64,000 nt of DNA from Chrysogorgia sp. JL179-B06. Lineage: Eukaryota > Cnidaria > Anthozoa > Scleralcyonacea > Chrysogorgiidae. The notes under the pieces were generated by a model, which was not told the DNA's origin, did not search any database, and was given only the letters and a program-made list of their open reading frames with translations. Of the stretch, positions 1 to 10,118 are shown piece by piece; the first letter of the stretch is position 1; each line of letters opens with the position of its first letter. The translations under genes were made by a program, and so were the position numbers. The stretch lies in assembly GCA_035772405.1 (NCBI GenBank), contig JAYKKM010000006.1, positions 62,001 to 126,000 on the forward strand, in the 5' to 3' direction.

Positions 1-111
1 TATAAAGGTCCTTTTGAGTCATATCTTTTAGATTCTAGCTTATATTATAGCTCATTCATTTTCCAACAACTATTTGCTTTTACATGTACGTCACTATGGT
101 AAAGCGAACTC

Positions 112-244
112 AAATTCACTATGAAACCGCTGAAAGTAAAAACTAGAACTGAGTATGATAATCGCTAATACTTTGAGAATTAGTGATATTCAGTTCTAGA
201 GTCTATATAACTTCCGATATTATCACAATGAATTTGAGTTCGCT
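112..244. repeat. Palindromic MITE-like element
   Basis: The ends are inverted copies: agcgaactcaaattcac on the left and gaatttgagttcgct on the right. An inner pair (aactagaactga and tcagttctag) continues the dyad. No coding sequence is seen. This is a short non-autonomous foldback element downstream of the visible PHYH exons. The surrounding bases 1-111 and 245-629 are AT-rich and show nothing recognisable. Confidence 0.6.
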
Positions 245-629
245 GATGTCCGATCGCTTACGAATCGATTTATGATATTACGTAACATGGTTTATCCATA
301 AACGACGATAATACTAAATATATGTTGCGTGAAAATCGTCAAGCACTTTATGTAAATATATTACCTTTTCCTATTACCATTTTATATTACTATTTGTATA
401 ATTTATCCTTATTCCTGGTAGTTAAGAAATGTTGTAGTTCTAAGTTTTCCTAAAATACAGATTGTTGTTCACTTGAATATTCGCGTTGTCATGTGTGTTT
501 TAGGAATGATAGTCAATTGACGCGCCTAATGCGAGGAATAATTCATAATTCTGCAAGCTTGGCGCGCGTTTTAAGTAACACGATATAAATGTAAGATGAT
601 GCCATAAACAAGCAGCGATGATTTAATTT

Positions 630-790
630 AAAGTTGTAGGAACGTCCTGAGAGCGTCGATTCTAACGTTATTCTCAACGTTAATAAGCCGTTCGTGGGAG
701 TCCACAAAAAAACGTCTCCAGAACTTAAGATCGCAACGTGTTTGGAACGTTCGCCGAACGTTCCAGCAACGTTCTGACAACGTGATTGTG
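630..790. repeat. AACGTT-rich decayed repeat
   Basis: The motif aacgtt or aacgttc recurs many times within about 150 bases, in a CpG-rich patch unlike its AT-rich surroundings. A similar motif set occurs near 7390-7450. It looks like a remnant of a dispersed repeat. The open frames across it have no protein-like character. Confidence 0.35.
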
Positions 791-819
791 CTAGCTGGGG
801 AAGTACCAAAATGGGTCAT

Positions 820-1030
820 AAAAGCAGAGTTGAATTTTATGGCACAAGCTACGTCACAGTCGGTGGGATGAACAGACCTGAGCTTTTTTCGTCTCTCGTT
901 CTTTTTTTGCAAATAGCAATGGTTAAAGATAGATATCTCCGAAACGAATGGAGCAAATCAAAAACTATAAAATAACTTATCAACTATTTTGGCGTCCTCT
1001 ATACAGAAATCTAAAAACTTGTAATTTGCA
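820..1030. repeat. Decayed relative of the 3378-4084 MITE
   Basis: Several blocks match the right arm of the TTAA-type element at 3378-4084: the cgtctct/cgtcacagt region, the aaatagcaatg block, aaatcaaaaact and cctctatacag. Their order is the same but the sequence has diverged and the termini are gone. Bases 1031-1353 show nothing else of note. Confidence 0.4.
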
Positions 1031-1353
1031 GACTGGCACTTGCTAGCTGATCTTGTTTCTCATTTTGCACTCTATTTAAGATAACTAAGAATTCTTATCA
1101 GAAGTATAATGCTATGTACAAATGTACTTCACCACAGTGACACAAATTAAAAATGTTTTACATATAACAATCGGAAATGAATTTCCTCTGGCTCAGTTTC
1201 TTATTCTTGTGCATAAAGTAATGCTAATTTAGACAACTGTTTACTCAGAGAGGTTCAATTAAAACACCTGATATAGACATTTAGGAAATATTAATCTGAT
1301 CAACCATAGGGAAGCTGTTATATACAAGATTATTTACAATAAAAGTTGTGTAC

Positions 1354-1503
1354 CTTCCTGAAGTGTTGAGTTTGGTTGGTCCCAGACCCATGAACCAGGA
1401 GAGGATGAAAAAATACAGTATCACCTGTTTCCATTTCCAGGTGAACTCGTGGAGCATTAGGGTCAAAATCTCTTATGCCATGGTACATCTTATTTACACC
1501 ACC
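1354..1503 (-). CDS. PHYH: PHYH internal exon
   Basis: Fifty codons lie between an AG acceptor (cattaag) and a GT donor (gtacac), phase 0 at both ends. They begin [10 protein letters not shown], directly continuing the WE that ends exon 1, as in the vertebrate protein. The exon supplies the second iron histidine (H259) and the 2-oxoglutarate arginine (R270). Confidence 0.94.
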
Positions 1504-2886
1504 CTTAATGTTTGGAAAAATGAAAACTAAATTATTAATGTAATACACTGCATTTGAAATGGTAGATCCATATTTAAGTGGTATATTTTTGTTGCAAGCT
1601 TAGTCTTGGTAAAGTGTTACTCATAACCTATGTATAGTTTAATTAATACATCCTCCTGCGCAGCATTTACAGTATATGATTGCAATCTAACAAACAACTC
1701 TGACAACAAGATATAAAATCTCCCAGCCTATTTTAAAGTTAATGTGACTTGATGACTGCATGACCATGTAGAATATAGTGAATTAACTAAACTGCTAGCA
1801 CAAAGCATGGCATAACTATTTACCAATGTATGCATCCAACCCTGAACTAGTATCCTAAAGGTCTTTTTTCTCAAGCTCAGTAAGCAGGATAATTTATGGA
1901 TGTTTGCATCTATTCTATGCATTATTTCCTTCATTCAGTGCCTACGGCAGTTGTCATTGGAAACCCAATTAGGGAAATCTGAATAAAAATATTCAAAGTG
2001 ACTGGTTGAAGGACATATACAAATAGATTGGTTGTGACATCACGCATATAAAAATTCTTCATATAAAAAGGAAAGTCCACAATTAGAAAATATATGTAGA
2101 GAGAATTATACAGTACAGGTGTAGCTGATGTTTTAGTGATTGTACAGTATCTCACTTGCCAGGCTTTTTTGTAATAATATGAAAGGAGAAATAAGAGAAC
2201 TTGATCAATATGTCGAAAAATACTTAAAGGACATTGGCAACAAAAATTAAGTTTGTTTTATTTGAAAGAACTCTTAAAATAATGACGAATATTAATTTAT
2301 AGTTCTTTCATATTTTACTTAGTTCTTGAGATATTTAGACTTATGTGATATTCAAATGAGATGATCTATGATGTCATAAGATGGTAAATACATTTTAACA
2401 TATTGAAAATCGTGAATATCTTTAGGATTATTAAATGAAATTACTTGAAACTTTGCATGTAGATACATACCACTAAACTGCAGATCATCATTCAAGTCTT
2501 ATGGTTGCCATGGTAACGGATTAGTTTACAGACCTCTTGATTTCAAAAACAAAACTATTTGTTTTCTGACATAGTAGACTTTGTACCAACTTCAAATCTC
2601 AGTTTCGAATTGGCTATGACAGTGAACATTTGCTGAACAGGTACCAACCCAATAAGGTTTGGCACTGAAGAGAAAACAAATAATTTTGTTTTCGAAATCA
2701 AGAAATCTGTAAAATAATATGTTACCATGGCAACCATAAGACTTGAACGATGATCTTCAGTTTAGTGGTATGTATCTACATGCAAAGTTTCAAGTAATTT
2801 CATTTAATAATCATAAAGATATTCACGATTTTCAAAAAATAAAGATGATGATCTATATCGATATAGATGATATATCTATAATAATA

Positions 2887-2919
<33 letters not shown>

Positions 2920-2954
2920 TAATAATAATAATAATAATAATATATATAATAATA

Positions 2955-3002
<48 letters not shown>

Positions 3003-6000
3003 TAATAATAATATATATATTATATATAATAATAATATATATAATAATAATATATATATTATATATATATATAATGATATATAGATGATATATCTATCTA
3101 TATGATCTATATCAATATAGATGATATATCTATATCGATATAGATGATCTATATCGTCATATGTTATGACGTCATAGATCATCTCATTTGAATATCACAT
3201 AAGTCTAAATATCTCAAGAACTAAGTAAAATATGAAAGAACTATAAATTAATATTCTTCATTATTTTAAGAGTTCTTTCAAATAAAACAAACTTAATTTT
3301 TGTTGCCAATGTCCTTTAAATAAGAGTTCTTACATGTGACCTGAAGAAGGGCACACCGCACAAGTACTCTTACTTAAAGTGCTTATACAGCCCTTTCGTT
3401 TTTCAGTTATCTGTATAGAGGATCTAAAAATAGCTGATAAGTTATTTTACAGTTTTTGATTTGGACTTTTCGTTTAGAAGATATTTTGCATCCAAATTAA
3501 GAAATGTAAGCAAATTCCGATTAAAAACCGAAAACGTATTTCTGCCAATTCTGGAGTCTGGAAACTAGGTTGTGACGTCATTTAAGAGATGAGTCCAGGA
3601 TCTTCCCAGCTTTGTAGACAAACGAGCTTGATTCCCAGATTATACTATAAAATTTATCGTTTATCTTGAACTATTCAATCATGCCAGACAGATACGCAGT
3701 GTATGGATGTTCTAATGAAGCGAATTTTAAAGAAAAATATCTGTCCATCGTATTCTTTACTTGAACGATACCTTACTTGAACGATTCTTTACTTGAACGA
3801 TACGCAGACAGTAAATATGAAGATCGCATAGAGATCTTGCAGTGTGTTTAATACAGTGTTTACAAGTTCCCCAAGGCAAAACACACATTCGTCTCTTAAA
3901 TGACGTCACAGTGTGGCTCGTTCCAGGCCTTTCTAATTTGCGGCTTTTTGATATAAATAGCAATGTATAAAGAGTGATATCTTCCAAATGAAAAGTCCAA
4001 ATCAAAAACTGTAAATTAACTTATCAGCTACTGTTTTATCCTCTATACAGATAACTAAAAAAACGAAAGGGCTGTATAGGCACTTTAAGTATTTTTCAAA
4101 TGTTGCTGAAGTTCTCTTATTTCTCCTTTTCGTATTATATGGGGCTATCCTAGCTGTAGCTCAGGTCTAGAGATCTGGTCTAGAGATCTGGTCTAGAGAT
4201 CTGGTCTAGAGCTCTGGTCTAGATATCTGGGTTGTGGGTTCAATTCCCAGCTGAATTGCCTTATATAATTGCATTTTTAGCAACTGGTCCCAGTTAGGTG
4301 TTGTAGGTACAGTATATGATTCAACACTCATAATTTACCATACTGTTAGTGCACAGCAATACATTCCCACAAATTATGCCTAAAATAGGACATGGGTTTT
4401 ATAAATTCATAAAATTGATAGTATGCACACCATCATACCATTCCTAATTTGTATTACAATGTTGAAATTCAGCAACGACAGTGTCATACCACGATGATAC
4501 GATGATACACATACTATCAATTGTTCTTGAGAACCTCTGCCCTATTTTAGGTATCCATTAACCAGAACTTGTTTGGAAAAAACTAGGTCTGGTAATCAGT
4601 TCCAAATACCACAATAGTTCTAACTGAAATCCCAGGTGAAGTTTCATATAAATCCCAAAATGATGTCACATAGACTATTGGTAGTAAATTATTTTCTAAA
4701 ATAAAGCATTATTATATGTTTTAAATTTGGGATACTTATATGAAACATCAGCCAAGACCCAGTCCTAACCCTTAACCACTAACATCATCAAAAGTGTCAT
4801 CAGAAAGCAGTGGATAGAAAATATATTCACTGGATAGGATTTATCCACTGGATATAAGCATCCAGGCTTTGAACAACGACTCCAGACCTCTATTTTTTCA
4901 ATTGAGTTCCAGTTACTAGACCTATAGCCACTTTGTACTGTATCCTTGACAGGGTTAAATGTTGTATCAGATATACAGTACAAGCTCAAGACGAAGGCAA
5001 GATATTGTATATCCGATACAACACAGATGCGAATGTTGTAAATAGCATGTGATACAAATGCATGTAAACATTCATATTCATCGAAAAATCCTAAAGATAT
5101 TAAATGATTTTGGCTGAAAACGAAAAGTTTGGAAAATCAGGACGATTTGTATCACATATACAACGACTTATGAGGCATCCATTTCTTTTGTCTTTCCTTT
5201 GTGAATTATTAAAGGTGCCGTCAAGTCGGTTCTGCGCACTTATGATATTTCAAACGTGGGGAACTCCATATGTCAACAAACTTTAACGGAACAGATTTGC
5301 AACAGTTAGAAAGCGAGTATTTGTCAAAGGTGGCGAAGGCGCGAGTGGCAGTTTGATATATTATCCACATTTAGGAACAAAACAGCTTCTTATAACATGC
5401 TTTTTAGACGGAAAAGCTCAAGCATGGAAAATAAATCCGCAATACCATGTTCAATGTTTATATAATGCAATGTAAACAAATGATGTAAACAGAAACGTGG
5501 ACATGCACAGAACGGACTTGACGGATTTATATGAATATTTATCGACATGATTTACTTAAATTTCATATATAGTAAATTGTACGAATATAAATGTACAGTA
5601 CCTCCCATTCAGGATATGCATGTTGTTTTAAAACACCTTTATGAGTGCCAGGCAACACAACAAGACATCCATTTTCACGGTTAACTTTTTCCATGGCAGT
5701 CCACGAACAAACAATTCTATCCACAGGACGAAAGTTGAAATAGTGAAGATCCTGGTGTAAGGGATGTCTAGATGATTTTGAACCTGAGTCAGGAGGTTTA
5801 TTTATCAACATTGTGTGCATTGCAATGATATCGGGTCCAGTAAAACATTCCACGTATTGTATAATCTCTGGCAAACAACAATACTCGAATAAGACATCGT
5901 CATGTTGATAACCTTGGATTTTGTTGATCGCTTTTTCACCCTCCAAAGTTAACATGGAAACATCCTTCATAACCGTCATACCAAAACTCTTTGGCACATT

Positions 6001-6264
6001 TCCCGAGCAAATATCTTGGAATCTACGCAAATATTTTCCGATATCTTCATGCTTAACCAAGTTTCGAATTACCAAGTAGCCATTTTCATCATAAAATTTC
6101 CTTTGTTCTGAGGTTAGAAAGCCATTGTCGAATGTGTATGGGCTCGCTACTCCATTACTGGTGTGTACGTGGTTTGAAAACGTGTTTGAAGAAACGTCTT
6201 CGCTTCTCGATTCTGTTGGAGACTTTAAATGAGCCCCCAACACCCTCACTCGCAAAGCTGCCAT
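1354..6264 (-). CDS. PHYH: Phytanoyl-CoA 2-hydroxylase, partial gene (two coding exons visible)
   Basis: PHYH is the peroxisomal Fe(II)/2-oxoglutarate dioxygenase that hydroxylates phytanoyl-CoA in alpha-oxidation of branched fatty acids. Two exons join in frame (5602-6264, then 1354-1503) to give 271 residues. Residues 5-13 (RVRVLGAHL) fit the PTS2 peroxisomal import consensus. The iron ligands are H170 and D172 (in [10 protein letters not shown]) and H259 (in HPLLVHGSG); R270 is placed to bind 2-oxoglutarate. The order and spacing follow vertebrate PHYH closely. About the last 65 residues expected of the family are not found between 1 and 1353, so the 3' exons lie beyond the left edge. The roughly 4.1-kb intron holds nested MITEs. 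Identity is certain from family motifs; only the gene end is missing. Confidence 0.95.
2228..3315. mobile_element. TTAA-flanked foldback element with internal TAA/TA microsatellite
   Basis: Inverted termini begin aggacattggcaac and end gttgccaatgtcct. Both sides carry TTAA (2224-2227 and 3316-3319), the target duplication expected of piggyBac/Kolobok-type elements. The arms extend about 150 bases. A second inverted pair (about 2405-2555 with 2690-2840) is nested inside, and 2876-3075 is an expanded TAA/TA microsatellite. No transposase is present. The flanking 2172-2223 block is itself inverted at 4089-4137, so this sits in a larger, older foldback. Confidence 0.75.
3378..4084. mobile_element. 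TTAA-type palindromic MITE (agtgcctat family)
   Basis: The left end agtgcttatacag and right end ctgtataggcact are inverted copies, each bordered by TTAA (3374-3377, 4085-4088). The arms of about 110 bases share aaatcaaaaactg and cctctatacag blocks. Bases 3757-3805 contain a short tandem repeat of acttgaacgata. Related copies are at 44379-44699, 17482-17953 and, decayed, 820-1030. No coding sequence. Confidence 0.75.
4150..4350 (+). mobile_element. tRNA-derived SINE with expanded A-to-B box spacer
   Basis: A tRNA-like head starts at gtagctcag (A box) and reaches the B box gggttcaattccc near 4230. Between the boxes, ggtctagagatct is repeated about five times in tandem (4165-4228). The body after the head (gcaactggtcccagtt, then a ttcaacactc block) matches the SINEs at 52480-52710 and 53748-53980, which do not have this expansion. 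Confidence 0.65.
4351..5601. other. PHYH intron, decayed repeats only
   Basis: No exon is recognisable. Bases 4800-4870 contain several copies of a ccactggata-like motif, probably a decayed MITE. Bases 5215-5236 (ccgtcaagtcggttctg) recur inverted near 5503-5524, suggesting another eroded foldback. Bases 1504-2171 of the same intron show nothing recognisable. Confidence 0.4.
5602..6264 (-). CDS. PHYH: PHYH coding exon 1
   Basis: The ATG at 6264 opens 221 uninterrupted codons, ending in GAG before a GT donor (gtactg) at 5601-5600, phase 0. The ATG is chosen because the PTS2 signal follows it at once. The exon carries the PTS2, the N-terminal helices and the H170-x-D172 iron-binding pair. So much of the enzyme in one exon is fewer introns than I recall for the vertebrate gene. 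Confidence 0.95.
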
Positions 6265-6331
6265 ATTTATGAGATATCTTCTCCAGTGCAGGATGATTGC
6301 CCCCCGTCTGAAACTTTCATTCCGAACTCTG

Positions 6332-7060
6332 CTGGAACGAGGAACAGAACTTTAAAAGCCGGAATCCGGCTTTTAAAGATTCCGGCTTTTAAAGATTCCG
6401 GCTTTTAAAGATTCCGGCTTTTAAAGATTCCGGCTTTTAAAGATTCCGGCTTTTAAAGATTCCGGCTTTTAAAGATTCCGGCTTTTAAAGATTCCGGCTT
6501 TTAAAGATTCCGGCTTTTAAAGATTCCGGCTTTTAAAGATTCCGGCTTTTAAAGATTCCGGCTTTTAAAGATTCCGGCTTTTAAAGATTCCGGCTTTTAA
6601 AGATTCCGGCTTTTAAAGATTCCGGCTTTTAAAGATTCCGGCTTTTAAAGATTCCGGCTTTTAAAGATTCCGGCTTTTAAAGATTCCGGCTTTTAAAGAT
6701 TCCGGCTTTTAAAGATTCCGGCTTTTAAAGATTCCGGCTTTTAAAGATTCCGGCTTTTAAAGATTCCGGCTTTTAAAGATTCCGGCTTTTAAAGATTCCG
6801 GCTTTTAAAGATTCCGGCTTTTAAAGATTCCGGCTTTTAAAGATTCCGGCTTTTAAAGATTCCGGCTTTTAAAGATTCCGGCTTTTAAAGATTCCGGCTT
6901 TTAAAGATTCCGGCTTTTAAAGATTCCGGCTTTTAAAGATTCCGGCTTTTAAAGATTCCGGCTTTTAAAGATTCCGGCTTTTAAAGATTCCGGCTTTTAA
7001 AGATTCCGGCTTTTAAAGATTCCGGCTTTTAAAGAAAGTTCCGTTCCTCGTTCCCCGATT
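6332..7060. repeat. 16-bp minisatellite (about 42 copies) inside a palindrome next to the PHYH start
   Basis: The unit ttccggcttttaaaga is repeated about 42 times between 6363 and 7035, and by eye all copies after the first are identical. The flanks are inverted copies: ggaacgaggaacagaacttt on the left and aaagttccgttcctcgttcc on the right. The left edge also holds one inverted half-unit (aaaagccgg then ccggctttt). It therefore looks like a foldback element whose centre was amplified. It lies about 70-90 bases upstream of the PHYH start codon, in the 5' UTR or promoter. Confidence 0.85.
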
Positions 7061-7228
7061 CCCATAGGAGTTAATGTTACGCAATAATAATTGTGCGTTC
7101 ATGTGAAAAGTCCGTGATAAGTACTGAAGTCATACTGCTTTAAATTGCAACCACTGAACACCACGTGAACACCATTTCGCCAATGGGGTTTCCTACATTT
7201 GTTATTCTAACAACACAAGATGAACCAG

Positions 7229-7385
7229 AAGCCCGTTTTCCACTTCACCATTTCGCTCGCCGCTAGAGAAACATTTCGTTCGCCGCTAGAGAAACATTTC
7301 GCTCATGACATAACTGAATAAAATGATGTCATTGTGGAAATATTTCGCTAGCGGCGAGCGAAATAGTGAAGTGGAAAACGGGCTT
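7229..7385. mobile_element. Palindromic MITE
   Basis: The termini aagcccgttttccacttcac and gtgaagtggaaaacgggctt are inverted copies. Inner arms include tttcgctcgccgctag and its complement. The body is non-coding, with a short internal duplication (gccgctagagaaacatttcg). No clear target duplication is seen. Confidence 0.7.
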
Positions 7386-7497
7386 AATGTTCAAACTTTT
7401 CAGTTCAACGTCAAATCGTCGTTTCAACGTTGAATCGACGTATTTTTGCCCGCTGGGTATCAGTCAACGGCGCAACCTCCAAACGATTTGATAATAC

Positions 7498-7692
7498 ATG
7501 CAATATAGAGTTCCTCAATGGTCATGCCTACTACAAGTAAACTGTTTAGTATTCTCGAAGTTCATCTTCCTGATGTGCATGTCTATATTATACGCCGACG
7601 ACACTCAACTCATTTCAGCCAATACAGAGCAATCCTTAGTCAGCAATTACCGCCATGCAAAATTGTATAGAAGACAGTACATCACGAAATGA
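7498..7692 (+). pseudogene. Reverse transcriptase fragment (CR1-like LINE)
   Basis: A short stretch encodes YADDTQLIS, the catalytic box of a non-LTR reverse transcriptase. It is preceded, with frame changes, by residues resembling the VPQGS and HLPDVH regions of CR1-like RTs. Only about 150 bases are recognisable, so this is a dead LINE fragment. Confidence 0.5.
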
Positions 7693-7855
7693 TGCTCACT
7701 GACTGATAAACTGAAACTTAACGACAAGACCGAGTTCACTAGGAGAGAGGGGAGAGAAGCCTGCCAAATATGGCGGTTCGACGAGCGATTCTGCTACCTG
7801 AGACCAGAGCTGAAATACATTCCCGACTTAATTTACGAAACAATAACCAAGTAAT

Positions 7856-8665
7856 ACACACTAGGCGACATGTAGCAGGGACATGTCTTGGGGACATGTC
7901 CCTGCAACAATTCGCTTCGTGTGTACTACATGTTTTCTGTGTTGCAGGGACAGAAATATGTCTCCGCGACATGCTCCATGAATTCAAACTGGTTTGATTT
8001 TGTGGAGTTTGTTGCATCGTGTGCACTGTTCTGCAGGGACATATGTCTCCGCGACAAAATACAAACCAACCAATGAGAAAGAGTTATTTTTTCCATAATC
8101 CTTCAGTAGACCTGTTTTTAAAATGGCGACCGAAGGTGAAAAGTTGTGTGATATCGATCAGGATGAGCCATTTGAGTGGAGCAATACCACTATAGTCACT
8201 ACAAAAATACTCCTTGGTTTCTATAAGAAACACCGGTGTTTATAAAGGTCTTTGCTCTTTAAAAATTGCATTGTAGTAGGCTCCTTTTTCTTCTCTTCTA
8301 GCTAACCATTGTCGTTGCCACTGTTTTCTCTCTACTTCTTTGGTTGAAGAATCCTCTTCCAGCAGCATTATCATAAGTACAAGCGACTTTAGGGTTTCAA
8401 TTCCATGACACGCAATCACCAAATGTATGGGGTTAGGGTTAGGATTAGGGTTAGTGACTGCGTGTCATGGAATTACAACCGACGGCTTTAGTCTGTCGTC
8501 CGCCATCCGTTTATTTTCTGGAACTGCTTCCCAAATGCAAGCGTCTACGGTAAATGACCCCTCGTGTGTACCTAACGTGCGACTTGTCCCGGGACATGTT
8601 GCACGAGTAATGCACACGAAGAAACATGTCCCGCGACATGTCCCTGCAACATGTCGCCTAGTGTG
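7856..8665. mobile_element. Foldback element with acacactaggcgacatgt termini
   Basis: The left end acacactaggcgacatgt and right end acatgtcgcctagtgtgt are inverted copies. Next to each lie several copies of gacatgtccctgcaac and its complement. The middle holds a separate hairpin at 8398-8475. Open frames here contain the repeat motif and are not protein-like. Confidence 0.65.
8398..8475. repeat. Hairpin with TTAGGG-like loop
   Basis: The arms aattccatgacacgcaatca and gactgcgtgtcatggaatt pair with few mismatches. The loop is built of ggttagggttagg-type sequence, like the metazoan telomere repeat. It is nested in the foldback at 7856-8665. Confidence 0.6.
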
Positions 8666-8672
8666 TGCCGAC

Positions 8673-9060
8673 CTTAAATGTCCTTCTGAACGTCTTAAAC
8701 GATCTTTCTTTCTCGCAATGGTGTTTGAAACGCACGCCGTATAATTCTTCTAATCCGAGTTTTTATTGTATTTATAGTTATCTATTTATACTTGTTTTAG
8801 ATAATTAGTCTTAATTATAATACTTCTTAATCTACTTTTATATTCCAATGTAAACATATTGTAATTCACCTTCGGGTGCGATGATGTGTCCATTTTAAAT
8901 CCAGCGCCCAAGAATTAAGAGTAGCTTTAGATGACCGTTCTTTTAAAGCACTTGCAGCACGTGTTGCCAGACTACAAATACGTATACTATTAAATCAATT
9001 TTACTTTTTATGCATTTATGATATGGACCTGTATAAATGTTATTTAATAAAATGAATCTG
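8673..9060 (+). other. AT-rich stretch with possible LINE 3' end
   Basis: Around 8850-8900 the text gtaattcaccttcgggtgcg followed by gatgatgtg resembles the 3' UTR of non-LTR elements, but no coding part is attached. Nothing else is recognised. Confidence 0.25.
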
Positions 9061-9212
9061 TATAGACCTTATTCATAAATGGCCGCTGATTTAATATTCT
9101 TTTATATGCATATAAATTGGCCCTTATGACCTCGTTTTAGACGGTAACAATTATTTTGAATTTCTTGCACGATAACGAGGTCATAAGCGGCCATTTTTTA
9201 ATAAGGTCTATA
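9061..9212. mobile_element. Palindromic MITE flanked by a 25-bp direct duplication
   Basis: The termini tatagaccttattcat and ttaataaggtctata form an inverted pair; inner arms include atggccgc and gcggccat. About 25 bases of flank (acctgtataaatgttattt) are present on both sides in the same orientation, longer than a normal target duplication. Bases 9213-9534 show nothing else. Confidence 0.6.
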
Positions 9213-9534
9213 AACCTGTATAAATGTTATTTTATAAATGTTAATTAATAAATAATTATATTATCAGTAGTGCGCATGAGTAACTAAAAACGGTTTCACA
9301 TTCATACAGATACAGTATATACATATATGCTTTTCAGCTTTCAGATGATGTTGTACTTTAGAAATTATATATTCAACCATGAACTTAAAATATGTACTAT
9401 ATATAAATAACTACTATATAATATAAATAAATACTAAATATTAATATTAATATCCTTCACCATTGAGTGAAATGCCAAAATATTACTTGTAATATACCCA
9501 ATTCTTATCCCGGCATTACCAGGCTCTCGGCCAA

Positions 9535-9665
9535 CGGCGATCCGTAGCTCAGGTGCTCAGTGGTCAGAGCACTGCACTAGCATCGCAGGGTTGTAGATAT
9601 CTGTATCTGGGTTCAATTCCAGCCGAATGGCCTTGATGTTGCTTTGTCGCAAATCCTAAGCCGGA
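9535..9665 (+). mobile_element. tRNA-derived SINE copy
   Basis: The head contains gtagctcaggtgctcagtgg (duplicated A box) and the B box gggttcaattcc. Body blocks match the SINEs near 52.6 and 53.9 kb, including ccggcattacc and aggctctcggc on the 5' side. It lies about 400 bases upstream of the TRABD start codon. No intact tRNA cloverleaf is claimed. Confidence 0.65.
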
Positions 9666-10075
9666 TTTAGACTTTAGTGCAACTTCATTAGACTACTAGA
9701 AATACGTTCCGCAGTAACCCCTCGCCCGCCTTTTCTACCCCACCCCCTAAAGTTTCTTTTCCCTGCCCTCGGCCAATATTTACTCGAATACTCGATTTCA
9801 ATTTATGTATGTAATTAGAAATTAGTCGGCAATCAGGCGGCCACTTTGTCGTATATTACTTTGAACGCAATGAAGTAACGAAATTTTAACCAAGTTGAAA
9901 GCAAGTTCGTTGGCAAAATTGGTAAAAACCAAAAGTCCCAAGAGAATTGCATAACTCGAGAATGCCCAGGCCCCCCAAAAAACGATAAAAAAAGCGGAAA
10001 CTCCGGGACATTTTTGGCGATAGAAATCCGACATCTGATCATTCTGATGATCGAAGAGAAAACAAAGATTAAAAG
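9666..10075 (+). other. TRABD upstream region
   Basis: The stretch holds a dispersed repeat (9700-9860) with a related copy in the same orientation just after the gene (40550-40880), then the presumed 5' UTR. No TATA box or other core promoter element can be named with confidence. Confidence 0.35.
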
Positions 10076-10118
10076 ATGGCAGACAATGGGGAACGGGTTG
10101 ACAATATTGATTCTGAAG
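10076..10118 (+). CDS. TRABD: TRABD exon 1
   Basis: The ATG follows attaaaag and begins MADNGERVDNIDSE, ending one base into the next codon before donor gtaatg (phase 1). It is chosen as the start because its phase fits exon 2 and the acidic composition continues there. It is the least conserved exon, so this is the least certain boundary. Confidence 0.75.

Noticed and set aside
3757..4005. Frame of 82 codons on the minus strand
   Set aside because: It is inside a palindromic MITE and has no protein-like conservation.
4150..4250. Functional tRNA gene at 4150, and likewise near 9550, 52650, 53900 and 58700
   Set aside because: The A and B boxes are present but acceptor and anticodon stems are not complete and a shared SINE body follows, so they are SINE heads.
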